Below are positions 7,479 to 16,896 of a stretch of 64,000 nt of DNA, piece after piece. Source of the stretch: an uncultured Myxococcales bacterium. GTDB lineage: Bacteria; Myxococcota; Myxococcia; Myxococcales; Myxococcaceae. Both the position numbers and the translations under genes were made by a program. The notes beneath the pieces are model-generated. The model ran no database searches and was not told the origin of the DNA. It worked only from the letters and a program-made list of their open reading frames with translations. The stretch lies in contig CALJKW010000061.1 of assembly GCA_937980205.1 (NCBI GenBank), forward strand, positions 59,351 to 123,350, given 5' to 3'. Numbering within the stretch: the first letter of the stretch is position 1; each line of letters begins with the position of its first letter.

Positions 7479-9488
7479 TCAGCGCCGCAACTCCTTGAGC
7501 AGCGCGTCCGCGGCGTAGACCTTCTCGAGCGCGGCGTAGATGAGGTCTCCGTGCACCGCGGTCGCGCGGTTCTCGCGGCCGTCGTAGCCGAAGTTGCCGC
7601 CGAGCGAGGGCAAGTTGCCGTCGAAGACGAGCCCGACGACGTCGCCGCTCTTGTCCACCAGCGGAGAGCCCGAGTTGCCGCCGATGATGTCGTTCGTCGT
7701 GCAGAGGTCGAAGCGCGTCGACGGCTTCAGCGCGGCCTTCGCCTTGAGCCACGGCTCCGTCGCGGCGAACGGCGGCTTGCCGGTGAGCCGCTCGTAGAAG
7801 CCCTGCACGGTGGTGAACGGCTTCACGCTGCCGTAGCCCTTCACCTGCCCGTACGAGAGCCGCAGCGTGAACGTCGCGTCGGGATAGCCGGTGGTGCCGA
7901 ACACCGCCTTGCGCGCTTCCGACACCTGCTCGTAGCCGCGCTTGAAGCTGGCATCGACCTCGTCCTCGAGCTGCTTGCGCACCGCGCGCGCCGGAGCGTC
8001 GACCTTCTTCGCGAACTGCAGCAGCGGGTCGGAGTCGATCGCCTTCTTGCCCTCGAGCACGTCCTTGCGGAACGCGGCGTCGTGCAGCTGCGTGCCGTCG
8101 ATCAGCCGCGCCGCCACGTCGTCGGGAGACTCGCGGCCCAGCACGTCGCGAACCAGCGCGTCGTCGGCGCCGAGCAGGTTGCGGAAGCGCGTCAGCGCCC
8201 ACGTGAGCATCGCCTTCTCGAGGTCCTTCGAGACCGGCGCCGCGCCGGTGAGCTGCTGCACGATGAACGGCTTCTTCGCGTCGGAGTACTCGGGCAGCCG
8301 CTCGGTGTTCGGCTTCTGCGCCTCCTCCGCGTTGCGCACCAGCAGGCGCGCGTACGAGAACAGCTCGGACTGGAACGCCTCGCCGCCCTCGAGCAGGCGG
8401 TGGCGCGCGTGAATGGGGCGCTGCGCGGCGGCGGCCTTCGCGACGAGGTCCCACGCGCCCTTCGTGGCCTCGGGGGCCTTCTCTTTCAGCGCTGCTTCCT
8501 CGGCGCGCTTCTGGTCGAGGAAGCCGGGGGCCACGAGCGCCTCGAAGCGGCCGCGCAGGGCCTTCAAGCCGTTCTCGACGGAGCGCAGCTTCGAGCGCGC
8601 GACGCGGGTGCGCTCGGCGTCGCCCTGCATCCACTGGTCGAGGCGGCCGCGCAGCTCGGCGAAGTAGAGCAGCGTCCACGGCAGCGTGACGTCGCGCTGC
8701 AGCTCGAGGTGGGCGACGGTGCGGCCGCGCTCGGTGCCTCCGGGGTGGCCGGAGACGAAGACGAGGTCGTTCTCGTTGGCGCCGCCGGCCTTCAGCTTCA
8801 GCGCCTCGGGCGTCGCACGCGGCTTGCCGTCCTCCCAGACGCGCAGGAGCGCCAGGTCGACGCCGTAGCGGGGGAAGTTGAAGTTGTCGGGGTCTCCGCC
8901 GAACGCGGCCATCTGGAACTCGGGAGCGAACGCGAGCCGCACGTCCTGGAAGCGGCGGTACTGGTAGAGGTGGAAGCGGGCTCCGTTGAAGAGCGTGACG
9001 ACGTCGCAGCGCTTCTTGGTGTCGTTGGCCGCGCACTCCTGCTCGATGGTGGCGGACTCGGCCTTGAGCTTCTTCTGGTAGTCGGCGCCCCTCGCGTCCT
9101 TCACCGCGGCGAGCACGCGCTCGCTGACGTCGGTGATCGCGACGAGCTGGTTGAGCTCGAACTTCGGGCAGCGCTCTTCCTGCTCGCGCTTCGCGGCGAC
9201 GAACGGAATCGAGAGCAGGTCGCGGTCCGGGCGCGACAGGTCTTCGAGGCAGCTGCGGATGCAGTGGTGGTTCGTGAGGACGAGGCCGTCCTTCGACACG
9301 AAGCTCGCGCTGCAGCCGTTCGCCAGGCGCAGCGAGCCCAGGCGCACCTTCTCGAGCCACTTCGCGTCGGGCGCGAAGCCGTACGCCTTCTTGACCTTGT
9401 CGGCGGGGAAGTCGTTGTAGAGCCACATGCCTTCGTCGGCGTGGGCGAGGGCGGGCAGCAGGAAGAGCAGGGGGAGCGCGCGACGCAT
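7479..9488 (-). CDS. S46-family serine dipeptidyl-peptidase (DPP7-like)
   Basis: This 669-residue protein has a signal peptide (cleaved near AHA-DEG). It shows the S46 features: an N-terminal GMWL motif, the His of the triad in LTNHHC (residues 74-75), an Asp-containing DPDNFNFPRYGVDLALLR region, and the nucleophile Ser606 in GGNSGSP. These exopeptidases remove dipeptides from oligopeptides in the periplasm. In P. gingivalis the residue 18 positions after the nucleophile separates DPP7 (Gly, hydrophobic P1) from DPP11 (Arg, acidic P1). Here it is Gly624 in VFDGN, pointing to DPP7-type specificity. The ATG at 9488 places the signal peptide at the terminus and has a TAGACG box 7 bases upstream. 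Confidence 0.92.
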   Translation of the reverse strand: MRRALPLLFLLPALAHADEGMWLYNDFPADKVKKAYGFAPDAKWLEKVRLGSLRLANGCSASFVSKDGLVLTNHHCIRSCLEDLSRPDRDLLSIPFVAAKREQEERCPKFELNQLVAITDVSERVLAAVKDARGADYQKKLKAESATIEQECAANDTKKRCDVVTLFNGARFHLYQYRRFQDVRLAFAPEFQMAAFGGDPDNFNFPRYGVDLALLRVWEDGKPRATPEALKLKAGGANENDLVFVSGHPGGTERGRTVAHLELQRDVTLPWTLLYFAELRGRLDQWMQGDAERTRVARSKLRSVENGLKALRGRFEALVAPGFLDQKRAEEAALKEKAPEATKGAWDLVAKAAAAQRPIHARHRLLEGGEAFQSELFSYARLLVRNAEEAQKPNTERLPEYSDAKKPFIVQQLTGAAPVSKDLEKAMLTWALTRFRNLLGADDALVRDVLGRESPDDVAARLIDGTQLHDAAFRKDVLEGKKAIDSDPLLQFAKKVDAPARAVRKQLEDEVDASFKRGYEQVSEARKAVFGTTGYPDATFTLRLSYGQVKGYGSVKPFTTVQGFYERLTGKPPFAATEPWLKAKAALKPSTRFDLCTTNDIIGGNSGSPLVDKSGDVVGLVFDGNLPSLGGNFGYDGRENRATAVHGDLIYAALEKVYAADALLKELRR

Positions 9489-9495
9489 GGCCCGG

Positions 9496-9501
9496 CGTCT
9501 A
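9496..9501 (-). promoter_or_regulatory. candidate -10 box of the S46 peptidase gene
   Basis: On the minus strand TAGACG ends 7 bases before the ATG at 9488, with no Shine-Dalgarno sequence, as in other leaderless candidates of this window. Confidence 0.3.
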
Positions 9502-9790
9502 GCGCGACTGGACGTCACCGCCGAGCCACAAGATTGTCGCGAGAGGGCTAGAGACCCCGAGCAGGGCGCCGGTGGCGGTGCCGAGCGCGGTGGGGCGAAA
9601 CGTGACCGCGACCTCGCCGCTCGCGCCGCCCTCGAGCCTCACGTGCGCCGGCGCCTCGAACGAAGCCGGTGCGTTCGGCTCGAGCTCGATGGCGACTGGT
9701 GACGTGTTCTGCAGCGTCAGTGTGCGCACCGCCTGCGACCCCACGACCACCGCGCCGAAGTCGAGCTGGTGCGCCAGCCCGTCACGTCGC
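9499..9790 (-). pseudogene. ASH-type (HYDIN-like) domain fragment
   Basis: An open minus-strand frame encodes about 95 residues that match a single ASH immunoglobulin-like domain: LDFGAVVVGSQ, TLTLQNTSPVAIEL, then VAVTFRPTALGTATGALL. Such domains usually occur in tandem in secreted or surface proteins. The only start inside it (GTG at 9750) lies after the domain has begun, and no ATG or GTG is seen in the open frame upstream. The 412-base gap between the S46 gene and the antiporter gene therefore seems to hold the C-terminal relic of a lost larger gene. Bases 9791-9901 show nothing else. Confidence 0.5.
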
Positions 9791-9901
9791 GTCGTTCGCG
9801 TTGAGGGCGCCCTGCCGGCAAGGCGGCGAGCAGCAGAAACTTGCTGAACAGCTGTCCTACTCCCCCTTCCCGGCGATGACCGGCCGCGTCCACCTCGAGG
9901 C

Positions 9902-10978
9902 CTACTCGCTCGAGCGGTGCTCGTGGTGGAGGCTCTTCACCATGACCAGCACCGCGCCCACGATGAGGGTCGGCACGAAGAACCGCAGCAGGAGGAAGCT
10001 CACCAGCGGGAGCGCCGCCGCCTGCTGCTCCTGGAGGACCAGCCAGGCGACGTAGACGACCCAGGAGCCCAGCAGCACGGCGCCGTTGGCCCGCGTGAGC
10101 ACGTACCCGCTGCGGAAGAAAGGCACGCAGATGAGCGAGACCGCGAGCGAGAGGGGAATGTCGACGGCCCGCATGGACGGCGACACCGAGAGGCTCCCGA
10201 GGGACGCGAGGCTGCTGATGCCGAGCACGGCGCCGATGTTGAAGATGTTGCTGCCCACGACATTGCCGATGGCGATGTCACGCTCTCCCTTGAGCGCCGC
10301 CGTCACCGACGTGGCCAGCTCGGGGAGCGAGGTGCCCGCGGCGACGATGGTGAGGCCGATGACGACCTCCGAGATGCCGAACAGCCGCGCGAAGCCCACC
10401 GCGCCGTCGACCATCAGCTTCGACCCACCCACCAGCCCCACCAAGCCCAGCGCGATGAAGCCCAGATTCACCGGCAGCGAGCCCTTCGCGGGTGGCACCG
10501 CGTTGACGGCGTCCTTCGCCGGCCCGGCGTCCCGGCGGGACTCACGGATGAGGAAGCCGGTGTAGGCGAGGATGAGCCCCGAGAGCAGCACGCCGTCGGC
10601 GAGGTCGAGGCGGCCATCCATGCCCAGCACGAAGAGCAGCATGCTCATGCCGATCATCACCGGCAGGTCCATGCGTACGAGCTGCCTGTGCACCACGAGC
10701 GGCGTCACCAGCGCGGACATGCCGAGGATGAAGAGGACGTTGAAGATGTTGCTGCCGACGACGTTGGCGACGGCCAGGTCACTCTGACCGGTTACGGCCG
10801 AGGCGACGCTCACCGCCAGCTCCGGGGCGCTGGTGCCGAAGGCCACCACCGTCAGCCCGATGACGAGCGGGGAGATGCCGAAGGTGAGCGCGAGGCGTGA
10901 CGCGCCCTTCACCAGCCAGTCGGCGCCGAGGGTGACGAGGACGAGTCCTCCAACGAGGAATCCGAGATTCGACCACAT
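9902..10978 (-). CDS. CaCA-family Na+(K+)/Ca2+ antiporter
   Basis: This 358-residue integral membrane protein has two homologous halves of about five transmembrane helices each. Each half carries an alpha-repeat: TVVAFGTSAPELAVSVAS with NVVGSNIFN in the first, and TIVAAGTSLPELATSVTA with NVVGSNIFN in the second. The acidic E in SAPEL and SLPEL binds the cation. This is the YrbG-like branch of the cation/calcium exchanger superfamily; it exports Ca2+ in exchange for monovalent cations across the inner membrane. The halves are joined by a short hydrophilic loop (RESRRDAGPAKDAVNAVPPAKG). It is divergent from the repeat lipoprotein gene. Confidence 0.93.
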   Translation of the reverse strand: MWSNLGFLVGGLVLVTLGADWLVKGASRLALTFGISPLVIGLTVVAFGTSAPELAVSVASAVTGQSDLAVANVVGSNIFNVLFILGMSALVTPLVVHRQLVRMDLPVMIGMSMLLFVLGMDGRLDLADGVLLSGLILAYTGFLIRESRRDAGPAKDAVNAVPPAKGSLPVNLGFIALGLVGLVGGSKLMVDGAVGFARLFGISEVVIGLTIVAAGTSLPELATSVTAALKGERDIAIGNVVGSNIFNIGAVLGISSLASLGSLSVSPSMRAVDIPLSLAVSLICVPFFRSGYVLTRANGAVLLGSWVVYVAWLVLQEQQAAALPLVSFLLLRFFVPTLIVGAVLVMVKSLHHEHRSSE

Positions 10979-11155
10979 GGGAGCCGTACCCTGGCAGAGC
11001 CTTGGCCTGCGCGCGTGGTCGTTGATTCACGTGGCGCCGCGCGGCTGCTGGCGCGCAATGTCTGCTCCTGCCGCGCTTTGGGCGTGATGTGTCGCGCCTG
11101 GGACGGCTTTCGCGACGTCATTTCACTCGTGCGCTGTGTGCGGGGTTCGCCTCTC

Positions 11156-13171
11156 ATGCAGACTTCGACGAGGAAAGCGCACCAGCTCTATCTCATCGTC
11201 TTCGTCCTCTGCGCGTGCGGCGCGCCGGTGGGCGGGCCATCGGACGGCGGTGGCACAGGCGCCGCGTCTGCCGGCGGAGGCAGCGGGCTCGGCGGCAGCG
11301 GCGGCTCGGCCGGAGCGGCCGGAGCGGCCGGAGCGGCCGGCGGCGACGGTGGCGCAGGGGGCGCGGGCGGCGGCTCCGCAGCCAGCGGCGGCGGCGCAGC
11401 GTGTGAGTTCCCCACGGTCACCCGCGACGTCCGGCTGGATCGCGACCTCACCGTCGCCACCGTCGACGCGACGCTCAGCCTCAACGGCGGCGCGCTGCCC
11501 GACAGCCCGAACGGCACCTCCCGGGGCGCGCTCGAGGTTCGGACGCAGGCGGCCGGCCCGGTCTCTGTTCACCGCATCACGCTCACCGCCTCGGGCCCGG
11601 TCGCCATGCGCCTCCCGCTCTTCGCCGGCGCGTACGAGGTGTGGTTGAGCACGAGCGCCGACGTCACGGGCATGCCGCGCTCTACGTTCGCGCGCGTCGC
11701 CACCGGCGTCGTGCAGCCCGGCACCACGCGCCTCGACTGGAACGCGGTCACCGCGACCGCCTCGGGCACGCTGACGCTCAACGGCGGCGCGCTGCCCGAC
11801 AGCCCCGCGCTGCAGAGCCGCGGCAAGCTCGTCTTTCGCGACCGGCGCACGTTCGCGACGCACAGCGTGACGCTCGCGCCGACGGGCCCGGCCACGTTCT
11901 CTTTGCTGCTCTTCGCGGGGGAATACGACGTGGATCTCGAGACGGCCGCGAACGTGGTGGGGCTACCCGCGAGCACGAAGACCTGCGTCGCGAGCGGCGT
12001 CGCGATCGCCTCGTCTGCGTCGTTCGCCTGGGACGTGAGGGCCGTCAACCTCTCGGGGCTCATCACCGTGAACGGCGGCGCCATGCCGGCCAGCCCGAAC
12101 CTGGCTGCGCGCGGCAGCGTGGCGTTCATCGACGCCGTCACGAGCGCCACGCGCTTCGCCGCAGTTCCGGCGACGGGGCCGGCGAGCTGGTCGGCGCTCG
12201 TCTTCGCCGGCACCTATGACATTCGCTTCACCTCGAGCCGCGACGCGGTCGGGCTGCCTTCGGGGCAGGGGGTTCAAGTCGAGGACGACGTCGCAGTGAC
12301 GGTCAGCCGAAGCTTCACGTGGAACCTCGAGCCGGTGTCCATCTTTGGGACCCTGACGCTGAACGGCGCCGCGCTTCCCGACGCCTCTGGCAACCGCGGC
12401 TCTCTCCAGCTCGGCAGCGAGCACGGCTCGGTGAGCTTCGCGATTGGCCCGAGCGGCCCGGCGACGTTCAGCGGCCTCGTCTACCGCGGCACGTACGACG
12501 CCGTGTTCAGCGGTTCTCTCCATGTCGCCGGAGTCCCGCCGAACGTCTATGCGGTGATCGCCAGGAGCGTCGCCGTCGGCGCGCAGCAGGCATTCACCTG
12601 GAACATCGTCGCCGGCGTTACCCCCTGCTCCATCACCGTCGACGGAGCGCCGATGCCGGACAGCCCGCTCATCGCCTCGCGAGGCAAGCTCGTGCTGCGC
12701 TCACGCGACGTCAGCGGTTCGACGGAGATCGCGCTCAGCCCGACAGGCCCGGCGACGTTCTCTCCGGTCCTCTATGCGGGCACCTACACCGCCCTGTTGA
12801 TCACCGACGAAGGCGCCGCCGGCATGCCTGCGGGTCAGAGTCACGTGCTCTCCACGGGGTTCACGGTCCCGCACGCGGGGCCGCTGCGCTTCGATGCGAC
12901 GACGGCGACCGTCAGCGGGCTGCTCACGGTCAACGGCGGCGCCATGCCGGACAGCCCGCTGCGGCCGGGCCGCGGGTCAGTGCGCCTGCGGCAACGTGTC
13001 CCGCCCGCGGTGGGCCTCAACGAGGTGCGGGCGCCCATGGGCCCGACCGGTCCGGGCGCCTGGTCGGTGCGAGTCTTCGGCGCCGCGTACGACGTCGACT
13101 TCGTCACCGCGACCGACGTCACCGGCCTGCCGAGCAGCGCGTCGACCGGCCTCGCAGAAGGCTGCCCGTAG
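11156..13171 (+). CDS. lipoprotein with six tandem ~95-residue beta repeats
   Basis: This 671-residue protein has a signal peptide ending LCACG (lipobox), then a Gly/Ala/Ser-rich spacer (about residues 25-80), then six tandem repeats of about 90-95 residues. Each repeat opens with a [TS]-[LV]-[ND]-G-x-x-[LM]-P-[DA] strand (SLNGGALPDSP, TLNGGALPDSP, TVNGGAMPASP, TLNGAALPDAS, TVDGAPMPDSP, TVNGGAMPDSP) and contains a TGPATFS-like turn and an FAG-x-Y-[DE]-V strand. The design suggests a string of beta-sandwich domains on the cell surface. The ATG at 11156 was chosen because the signal peptide begins there. Function unknown. Confidence 0.75.
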   Translation: MQTSTRKAHQLYLIVFVLCACGAPVGGPSDGGGTGAASAGGGSGLGGSGGSAGAAGAAGAAGGDGGAGGAGGGSAASGGGAACEFPTVTRDVRLDRDLTVATVDATLSLNGGALPDSPNGTSRGALEVRTQAAGPVSVHRITLTASGPVAMRLPLFAGAYEVWLSTSADVTGMPRSTFARVATGVVQPGTTRLDWNAVTATASGTLTLNGGALPDSPALQSRGKLVFRDRRTFATHSVTLAPTGPATFSLLLFAGEYDVDLETAANVVGLPASTKTCVASGVAIASSASFAWDVRAVNLSGLITVNGGAMPASPNLAARGSVAFIDAVTSATRFAAVPATGPASWSALVFAGTYDIRFTSSRDAVGLPSGQGVQVEDDVAVTVSRSFTWNLEPVSIFGTLTLNGAALPDASGNRGSLQLGSEHGSVSFAIGPSGPATFSGLVYRGTYDAVFSGSLHVAGVPPNVYAVIARSVAVGAQQAFTWNIVAGVTPCSITVDGAPMPDSPLIASRGKLVLRSRDVSGSTEIALSPTGPATFSPVLYAGTYTALLITDEGAAGMPAGQSHVLSTGFTVPHAGPLRFDATTATVSGLLTVNGGAMPDSPLRPGRGSVRLRQRVPPAVGLNEVRAPMGPTGPGAWSVRVFGAAYDVDFVTATDVTGLPSSASTGLAEGCP

Positions 13172-13313
13172 ACCTTCGCGGTCCGAGGGTCACCGCGGCG
13201 CCTGCGGCCCTGCGGCCGTCGAGTACGCGGGCCGCTACCTGGGCGCGGCGCTCACGGTGCTGGCTCGACTCATAGCGGGTCCACGAACGAAGCCGGCACC
13301 GTGACCGCTTGGG

Positions 13314-13319
13314 TAGAAT
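13314..13319 (+). promoter_or_regulatory. candidate -10 box of the CPBP protease gene
   Basis: TAGAAT (close to the TATAAT consensus) ends 7 bases before the ATG at 13327. A leaderless transcript is implied. Confidence 0.4.
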
Positions 13320-13326
13320 CGACGCC

Positions 13327-14076
13327 ATGAACCGGGTGGGGGTGTTCTTCGCGCTGGCGTTTGCCATCACCTGGCTGCTCGACGTGCCGCTGGTGCTCGC
13401 CCATCGCGCCGGCACGCCCCCGGGTGACCTCGCGATGCTCGGCGCTGGCCTCGGCGCGTGGGGGCCCGCCCTGGCAATGCTCATCGTCACGCGCGCGCGG
13501 CCGGGCCTTCGATGGCGCACGAACCCGCTCTGGGTGGTGCTCGGCCTCGCGCTGACCCCGGGGCTGCACCTGGTGGCGACGCTCATCGAGGTCGCGCTGG
13601 GCGGCACCCCCGCACAGTGGTTCTACCCGCCGGTGCAGCCCGAGCACGTCGCCGCGCTGGTGATGTTCTCACTCGGCGAAGAGCTCGGCTGGCGCGGCTA
13701 CGCCCACGGCAAGCTGCTCGAGTCGCGCGGGCCGGTGGTGGGCGCGCTGATCCTCGGCTTCATGTGGGCGGCCTGGCACCTGGCCATGTGGCTCGCCGAC
13801 GGGCTGCCGTCGGCGAGCGTCATCAGCTTCGGCTTCGTCGAGCTGATGGCCGGCAGCGTGCTGATCGCCTGGCTGTTCGAGGAGAGCGGCCGCAGCATGT
13901 GGGTGGCGTTCGCGCTGCACGCCGGCGGTCACCTCGACAACGTGAACCGCGCACCGCCAGAAGAGCTGCGGCTGCGGGCGCTGCGCCTGCTCGTCTACGT
14001 GGCGGCGGCGGCCGTGGCGGGCTGGGCGCTCAAGCAGCAGCGGCGCGCGGCGCCCGCCTCAGAATTCGCCGCGTGA
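13327..14076 (+). CDS. CPBP-family intramembrane metalloprotease
   Basis: This 249-residue protein has about seven transmembrane helices. It carries the three CPBP (CAAX/Abi) motifs in order: EELGWRGY (EExxxR), a helix ending FMWAAWHL (the conserved His), and HAGGHLDN (third metal-ligand region). The family includes eukaryotic CAAX proteases and bacterial bacteriocin-immunity proteins; the bacterial substrates are mostly unknown. The ATG at 13327 fits the TAGAAT box and places the first helix directly after the start. The 155 bases between the previous gene and this one contain nothing else recognisable. Confidence 0.87.
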   Translation: MNRVGVFFALAFAITWLLDVPLVLAHRAGTPPGDLAMLGAGLGAWGPALAMLIVTRARPGLRWRTNPLWVVLGLALTPGLHLVATLIEVALGGTPAQWFYPPVQPEHVAALVMFSLGEELGWRGYAHGKLLESRGPVVGALILGFMWAAWHLAMWLADGLPSASVISFGFVELMAGSVLIAWLFEESGRSMWVAFALHAGGHLDNVNRAPPEELRLRALRLLVYVAAAAVAGWALKQQRRAAPASEFAA

Positions 14077-14211
14077 GCCCCGCGCGCGGGTGTCTCGCCG
14101 GCGTGACGCGACCGGGGCGTCGCGGGCTCGCGCACGCACGCGTGCTCCATGCGTCGAAGGTGGCCTGAGCACGAGGGCTCGGCTGGCGCGCCCGCTGCAG
14201 TGCTGCGCGGC

Positions 14212-14580
14212 ATGTCCCGCATCGCGATCACGCTCGTGTCGTTCGTTGTTCTTGCAACGCTGTCCTCTTGCGGAGGCTGCCCGCTGCTCCCGCACAGCGC
14301 GGGCCCGATTGAAGGTGGGCCATCGTGCCTCTCGTTGGACTTCGGTCGGCGCTGTGTCGACGGCGTGACCGTCACCGGCACGAACGGCTGCACCGAAGCG
14401 CTCGTGCTGACTCCGCCGGTGAGCGCGGCGAAGGAGATGACCTTCGCTGCCGGAGGGAGGGTGTCATTCGAGGCCGACCAGTCGGAGGGGACGATCTCGG
14501 CTAGCGAAGTCACCTGGTCGGTACCGGCACGCGTCGGCACGCAGGCGGTCACGCTCGTGCTCAAGGTGCCGAGGAACTGA
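14212..14580 (+). CDS. small lipoprotein
   Basis: This 122-residue protein has a signal peptide with lipobox LSSCGG (lipidated Cys near residue 19). The mature domain is beta-rich (CLSLDFGRRCVDGVTVTG, ALVLTPPVS, VSFEADQS) and has conserved-looking paired cysteines, with an Ig-like character recalling ASH/choice-of-anchor domains. The family was not identified. The ATG at 14212 is chosen because the signal peptide starts there; the longer frame upstream has low-complexity Arg/Ala content typical of out-of-frame sequence. Confidence 0.6.
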   Translation: MSRIAITLVSFVVLATLSSCGGCPLLPHSAGPIEGGPSCLSLDFGRRCVDGVTVTGTNGCTEALVLTPPVSAAKEMTFAAGGRVSFEADQSEGTISASEVTWSVPARVGTQAVTLVLKVPRN

Positions 14581-14706
14581 GGACTGTTCCTCCGCGGCGA
14601 GCAGGTGCAGGTGGGGAGCCAGGCTCGTCGTGCTGGAGCAGAGCCCAGTTCACCGCGCGGTGTGTTCCCCCGTTCGCCCCGCTATGGTGCGAGCCGCGTC
14701 AGGTTC

Positions 14707-16758
14707 ATGAGCGGCACCCCACCTTCCGACTCCTCTTCTCGCGAGCGCCTCTGGCTCGAGCACCTGCCCCTGCCGGCGGTGATCATCCGCGCGCAGCAGT
14801 TCGTCTACGCGAACCGCGCCTTTCTCGCGCTGCTCCAGCTCACCGCGGAAGAGGCCGTCGGCATGCGCTTCTACGAGCGCGTCGCGCCCGAAGACCTCTG
14901 GCGCGTGCGCGAGCGGCACACCGAGCGGCTGGCCGGCCGTTCGGTGCCAGACGCCTACGAGCTGGACGTGGTGCGCAGCGACGGCGCGCGCCTCCACGTC
15001 GAGATCTTCGTCAGCCAGCTCGGCGAAGACACCCTCTTTCAGCTGCGCGACCTCACCACCCGCCAGGCCCGGCTCGAGCAGCTCGGTGCGCTCGCCCGGC
15101 TCGGCGCCAGCATCCAGGGCCAGCTCGACGAGACGCAGATCTTCCGCGCCCTGGAGCAGGGCGTCCTTCCGCTGGGGGCGCTCGCCCTTCGGCTCAAGGT
15201 CGAGGGCGACCGGCTGGACGCGCGCTCCGCCCGGGGAGAGCGCCTGTTCGAGACGGGCGCGGCGGGGACTGCGAACACCAGCCGCGCGTGGGAGCAGGGC
15301 TTCGCCTTCATCGACGACCTCAAGGCCGCCGCGGTGTCGTGGCCCGACCCTTCGGTCTGGGAGCGGGCGAAGGCGTACCTCGACGTCAACCCACGGCTCA
15401 GCGCGGCGCTGCTGCGGCTCGACGCGCCGCAGCGCCCCGCGGAGCTGCTGATGATGATCGCGCCGTGGCTCCGGCCGCGAGACGAGGTGACGCTGCGGCT
15501 GTTCGCGGCGCAGGTCGCCGCGGCGCTCAACGCCTCGCGCGTGGTGAGCGACCTCGCCCGCCGCAACGCGCAGCTCGCCGTGCTCGATCGCGTGGCGGCC
15601 GCCGCCGGCGCCGCGATGTCGCTGCCCGAGCTGTTCGAGCGCGCTGGCCTGGAGGCCGCGCAGTTGCTGCGCTGCGACCAGATCGCCATCTACCTGCTGG
15701 AGCGCGAGGGCACCGAGGCCGTGCTGGCGTACTCGTACGGCGGCAGCACCGAGGCCAATCGCGGCTACACGCGGGTGCCGATGGCCGGCACCCGGCTGCA
15801 GAAGGTCGTCGACGCCGCCGCCCCGCGCATGTGGAAGACCGCCGACTACCCGCAGCCCCTGCGCGACGTGCTCGAGCGCATGGGCCAGAAGACCATCGCG
15901 TCGGTGCCGATGCTCAGCCGCTCCAAGGCGGTCGGGGTCATCAACGTCGCGTGGAGCGAAGAGCGCCTCACCTCGGAGGACGAGCTCTCGATGATGATGG
16001 GGCTCGGCGTACACCTCGCGTCCGCGGTCGAGAGCAGCCGCCTCATCGACGATCTGCGCCGCAGCTACGGCGAGCTGTCGCACGCCCAGGGCCAGTTGGT
16101 GCGGCGCGAGCGCCTCGCCGCGCTCGGCGAGATGGCCGCCGCCGTCGCGCACGAGGTGCGCAACCCGCTCGCGGTCGTCTTCAACGCGCTGGTGACGCTG
16201 CGCAGAGATCCGCGCCAGGCCGCGCTGCTCGACATCATCCGCGAGGAGGCCGAGCGCATCGATCACCTGGTCGGCGATCTGCTCGACTTCGCCCGGCCGA
16301 TGACTCCCATTCTCACCTCGGAGTTCAGCCTCGCCGCGCTGGTCGAAGACGCCGTGCGCTCGGTGCTGTCGACGATCGGCGGGCGCGTGCGCTTCGAGCT
16401 GAAGGACGAGGGCGCGCCCACGCCGGTGGCGATGGACGCGCGCCCGATGCGCCAGGTCTTCATCAACCTCGCCACCAACGCGGTTCAGGCGATGCCCGAT
16501 GGCGGCCGCCTCACCGTCACGCTCGGGTCCGCGCCCGGCGACGTGCCTCGCGCCCGCGTTCGCTTCGAAGACACCGGCGCCGGAATTCCCGCCGACGTGC
16601 TGCCGCGCATCTTCGAGCCGTTCTTCACCACGCGCGCTCGCGGCACCGGCTTAGGCCTCGCGCTGGTGAAGCGGATCATCGAGAGCCACCGCGGCACCGT
16701 CTCCGCCGACAGCCGCCCCGGCGCGACCGCCCTCGAGGTGGAGTGGCCCGCGAGCTGA
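14707..16758 (+). CDS. PAS-GAF sensor histidine kinase (soluble)
   Basis: This 683-residue protein has no membrane segment. Domains in order: PAS (about residues 15-120; PAVIIRAQQFVYANRAFLAL), a divergent GAF-like region (about 135-290), a second GAF domain (about 295-450; LRCDQIAIYLLE), HisKA with phospho-acceptor His482 in AVAHEVRNPL, and HATPase with N box (NLATNAVQAMPDGG), G1 (DTGAGIP), F (FEPFFTT) and G2 (GTGLGLALVKRI) boxes. It is a cytoplasmic two-component sensor. No response regulator is adjacent, so it is an orphan kinase whose partner is unknown. ATG at 14707 is chosen over an upstream in-frame ATG because the PAS alignment starts just after it. Confidence 0.92.
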   Translation: MSGTPPSDSSSRERLWLEHLPLPAVIIRAQQFVYANRAFLALLQLTAEEAVGMRFYERVAPEDLWRVRERHTERLAGRSVPDAYELDVVRSDGARLHVEIFVSQLGEDTLFQLRDLTTRQARLEQLGALARLGASIQGQLDETQIFRALEQGVLPLGALALRLKVEGDRLDARSARGERLFETGAAGTANTSRAWEQGFAFIDDLKAAAVSWPDPSVWERAKAYLDVNPRLSAALLRLDAPQRPAELLMMIAPWLRPRDEVTLRLFAAQVAAALNASRVVSDLARRNAQLAVLDRVAAAAGAAMSLPELFERAGLEAAQLLRCDQIAIYLLEREGTEAVLAYSYGGSTEANRGYTRVPMAGTRLQKVVDAAAPRMWKTADYPQPLRDVLERMGQKTIASVPMLSRSKAVGVINVAWSEERLTSEDELSMMMGLGVHLASAVESSRLIDDLRRSYGELSHAQGQLVRRERLAALGEMAAAVAHEVRNPLAVVFNALVTLRRDPRQAALLDIIREEAERIDHLVGDLLDFARPMTPILTSEFSLAALVEDAVRSVLSTIGGRVRFELKDEGAPTPVAMDARPMRQVFINLATNAVQAMPDGGRLTVTLGSAPGDVPRARVRFEDTGAGIPADVLPRIFEPFFTTRARGTGLGLALVKRIIESHRGTVSADSRPGATALEVEWPAS

Positions 16759-16896
16759 CCGGCCTTCCCGACCGCCAGGCTCGGGCCGTCTTGATCATCG
16801 CTGACCATTCTCGACCGAGCCCAAAGATTCCAAGGCGAACACGCTCTATATCGAGTAGCAGCGTCACCCCACCTCGCAGTCCCTCCGAAAGACCCC

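Noticed and set aside
6330..9551. A 1073-codon plus-strand open frame across the S46 peptidase and lipoprotein genes
   Set aside because: Its composition is Arg/His/Glu-rich low complexity and it lies antisense to three well-supported genes with signal peptides and catalytic motifs.
16759..16896. AT-rich stretch TCTATATCGAGTA as a promoter of the coiled-coil gene
   Set aside because: No -35 partner at normal spacing could be found and the distance to the ATG does not fit the leaderless pattern seen elsewhere.
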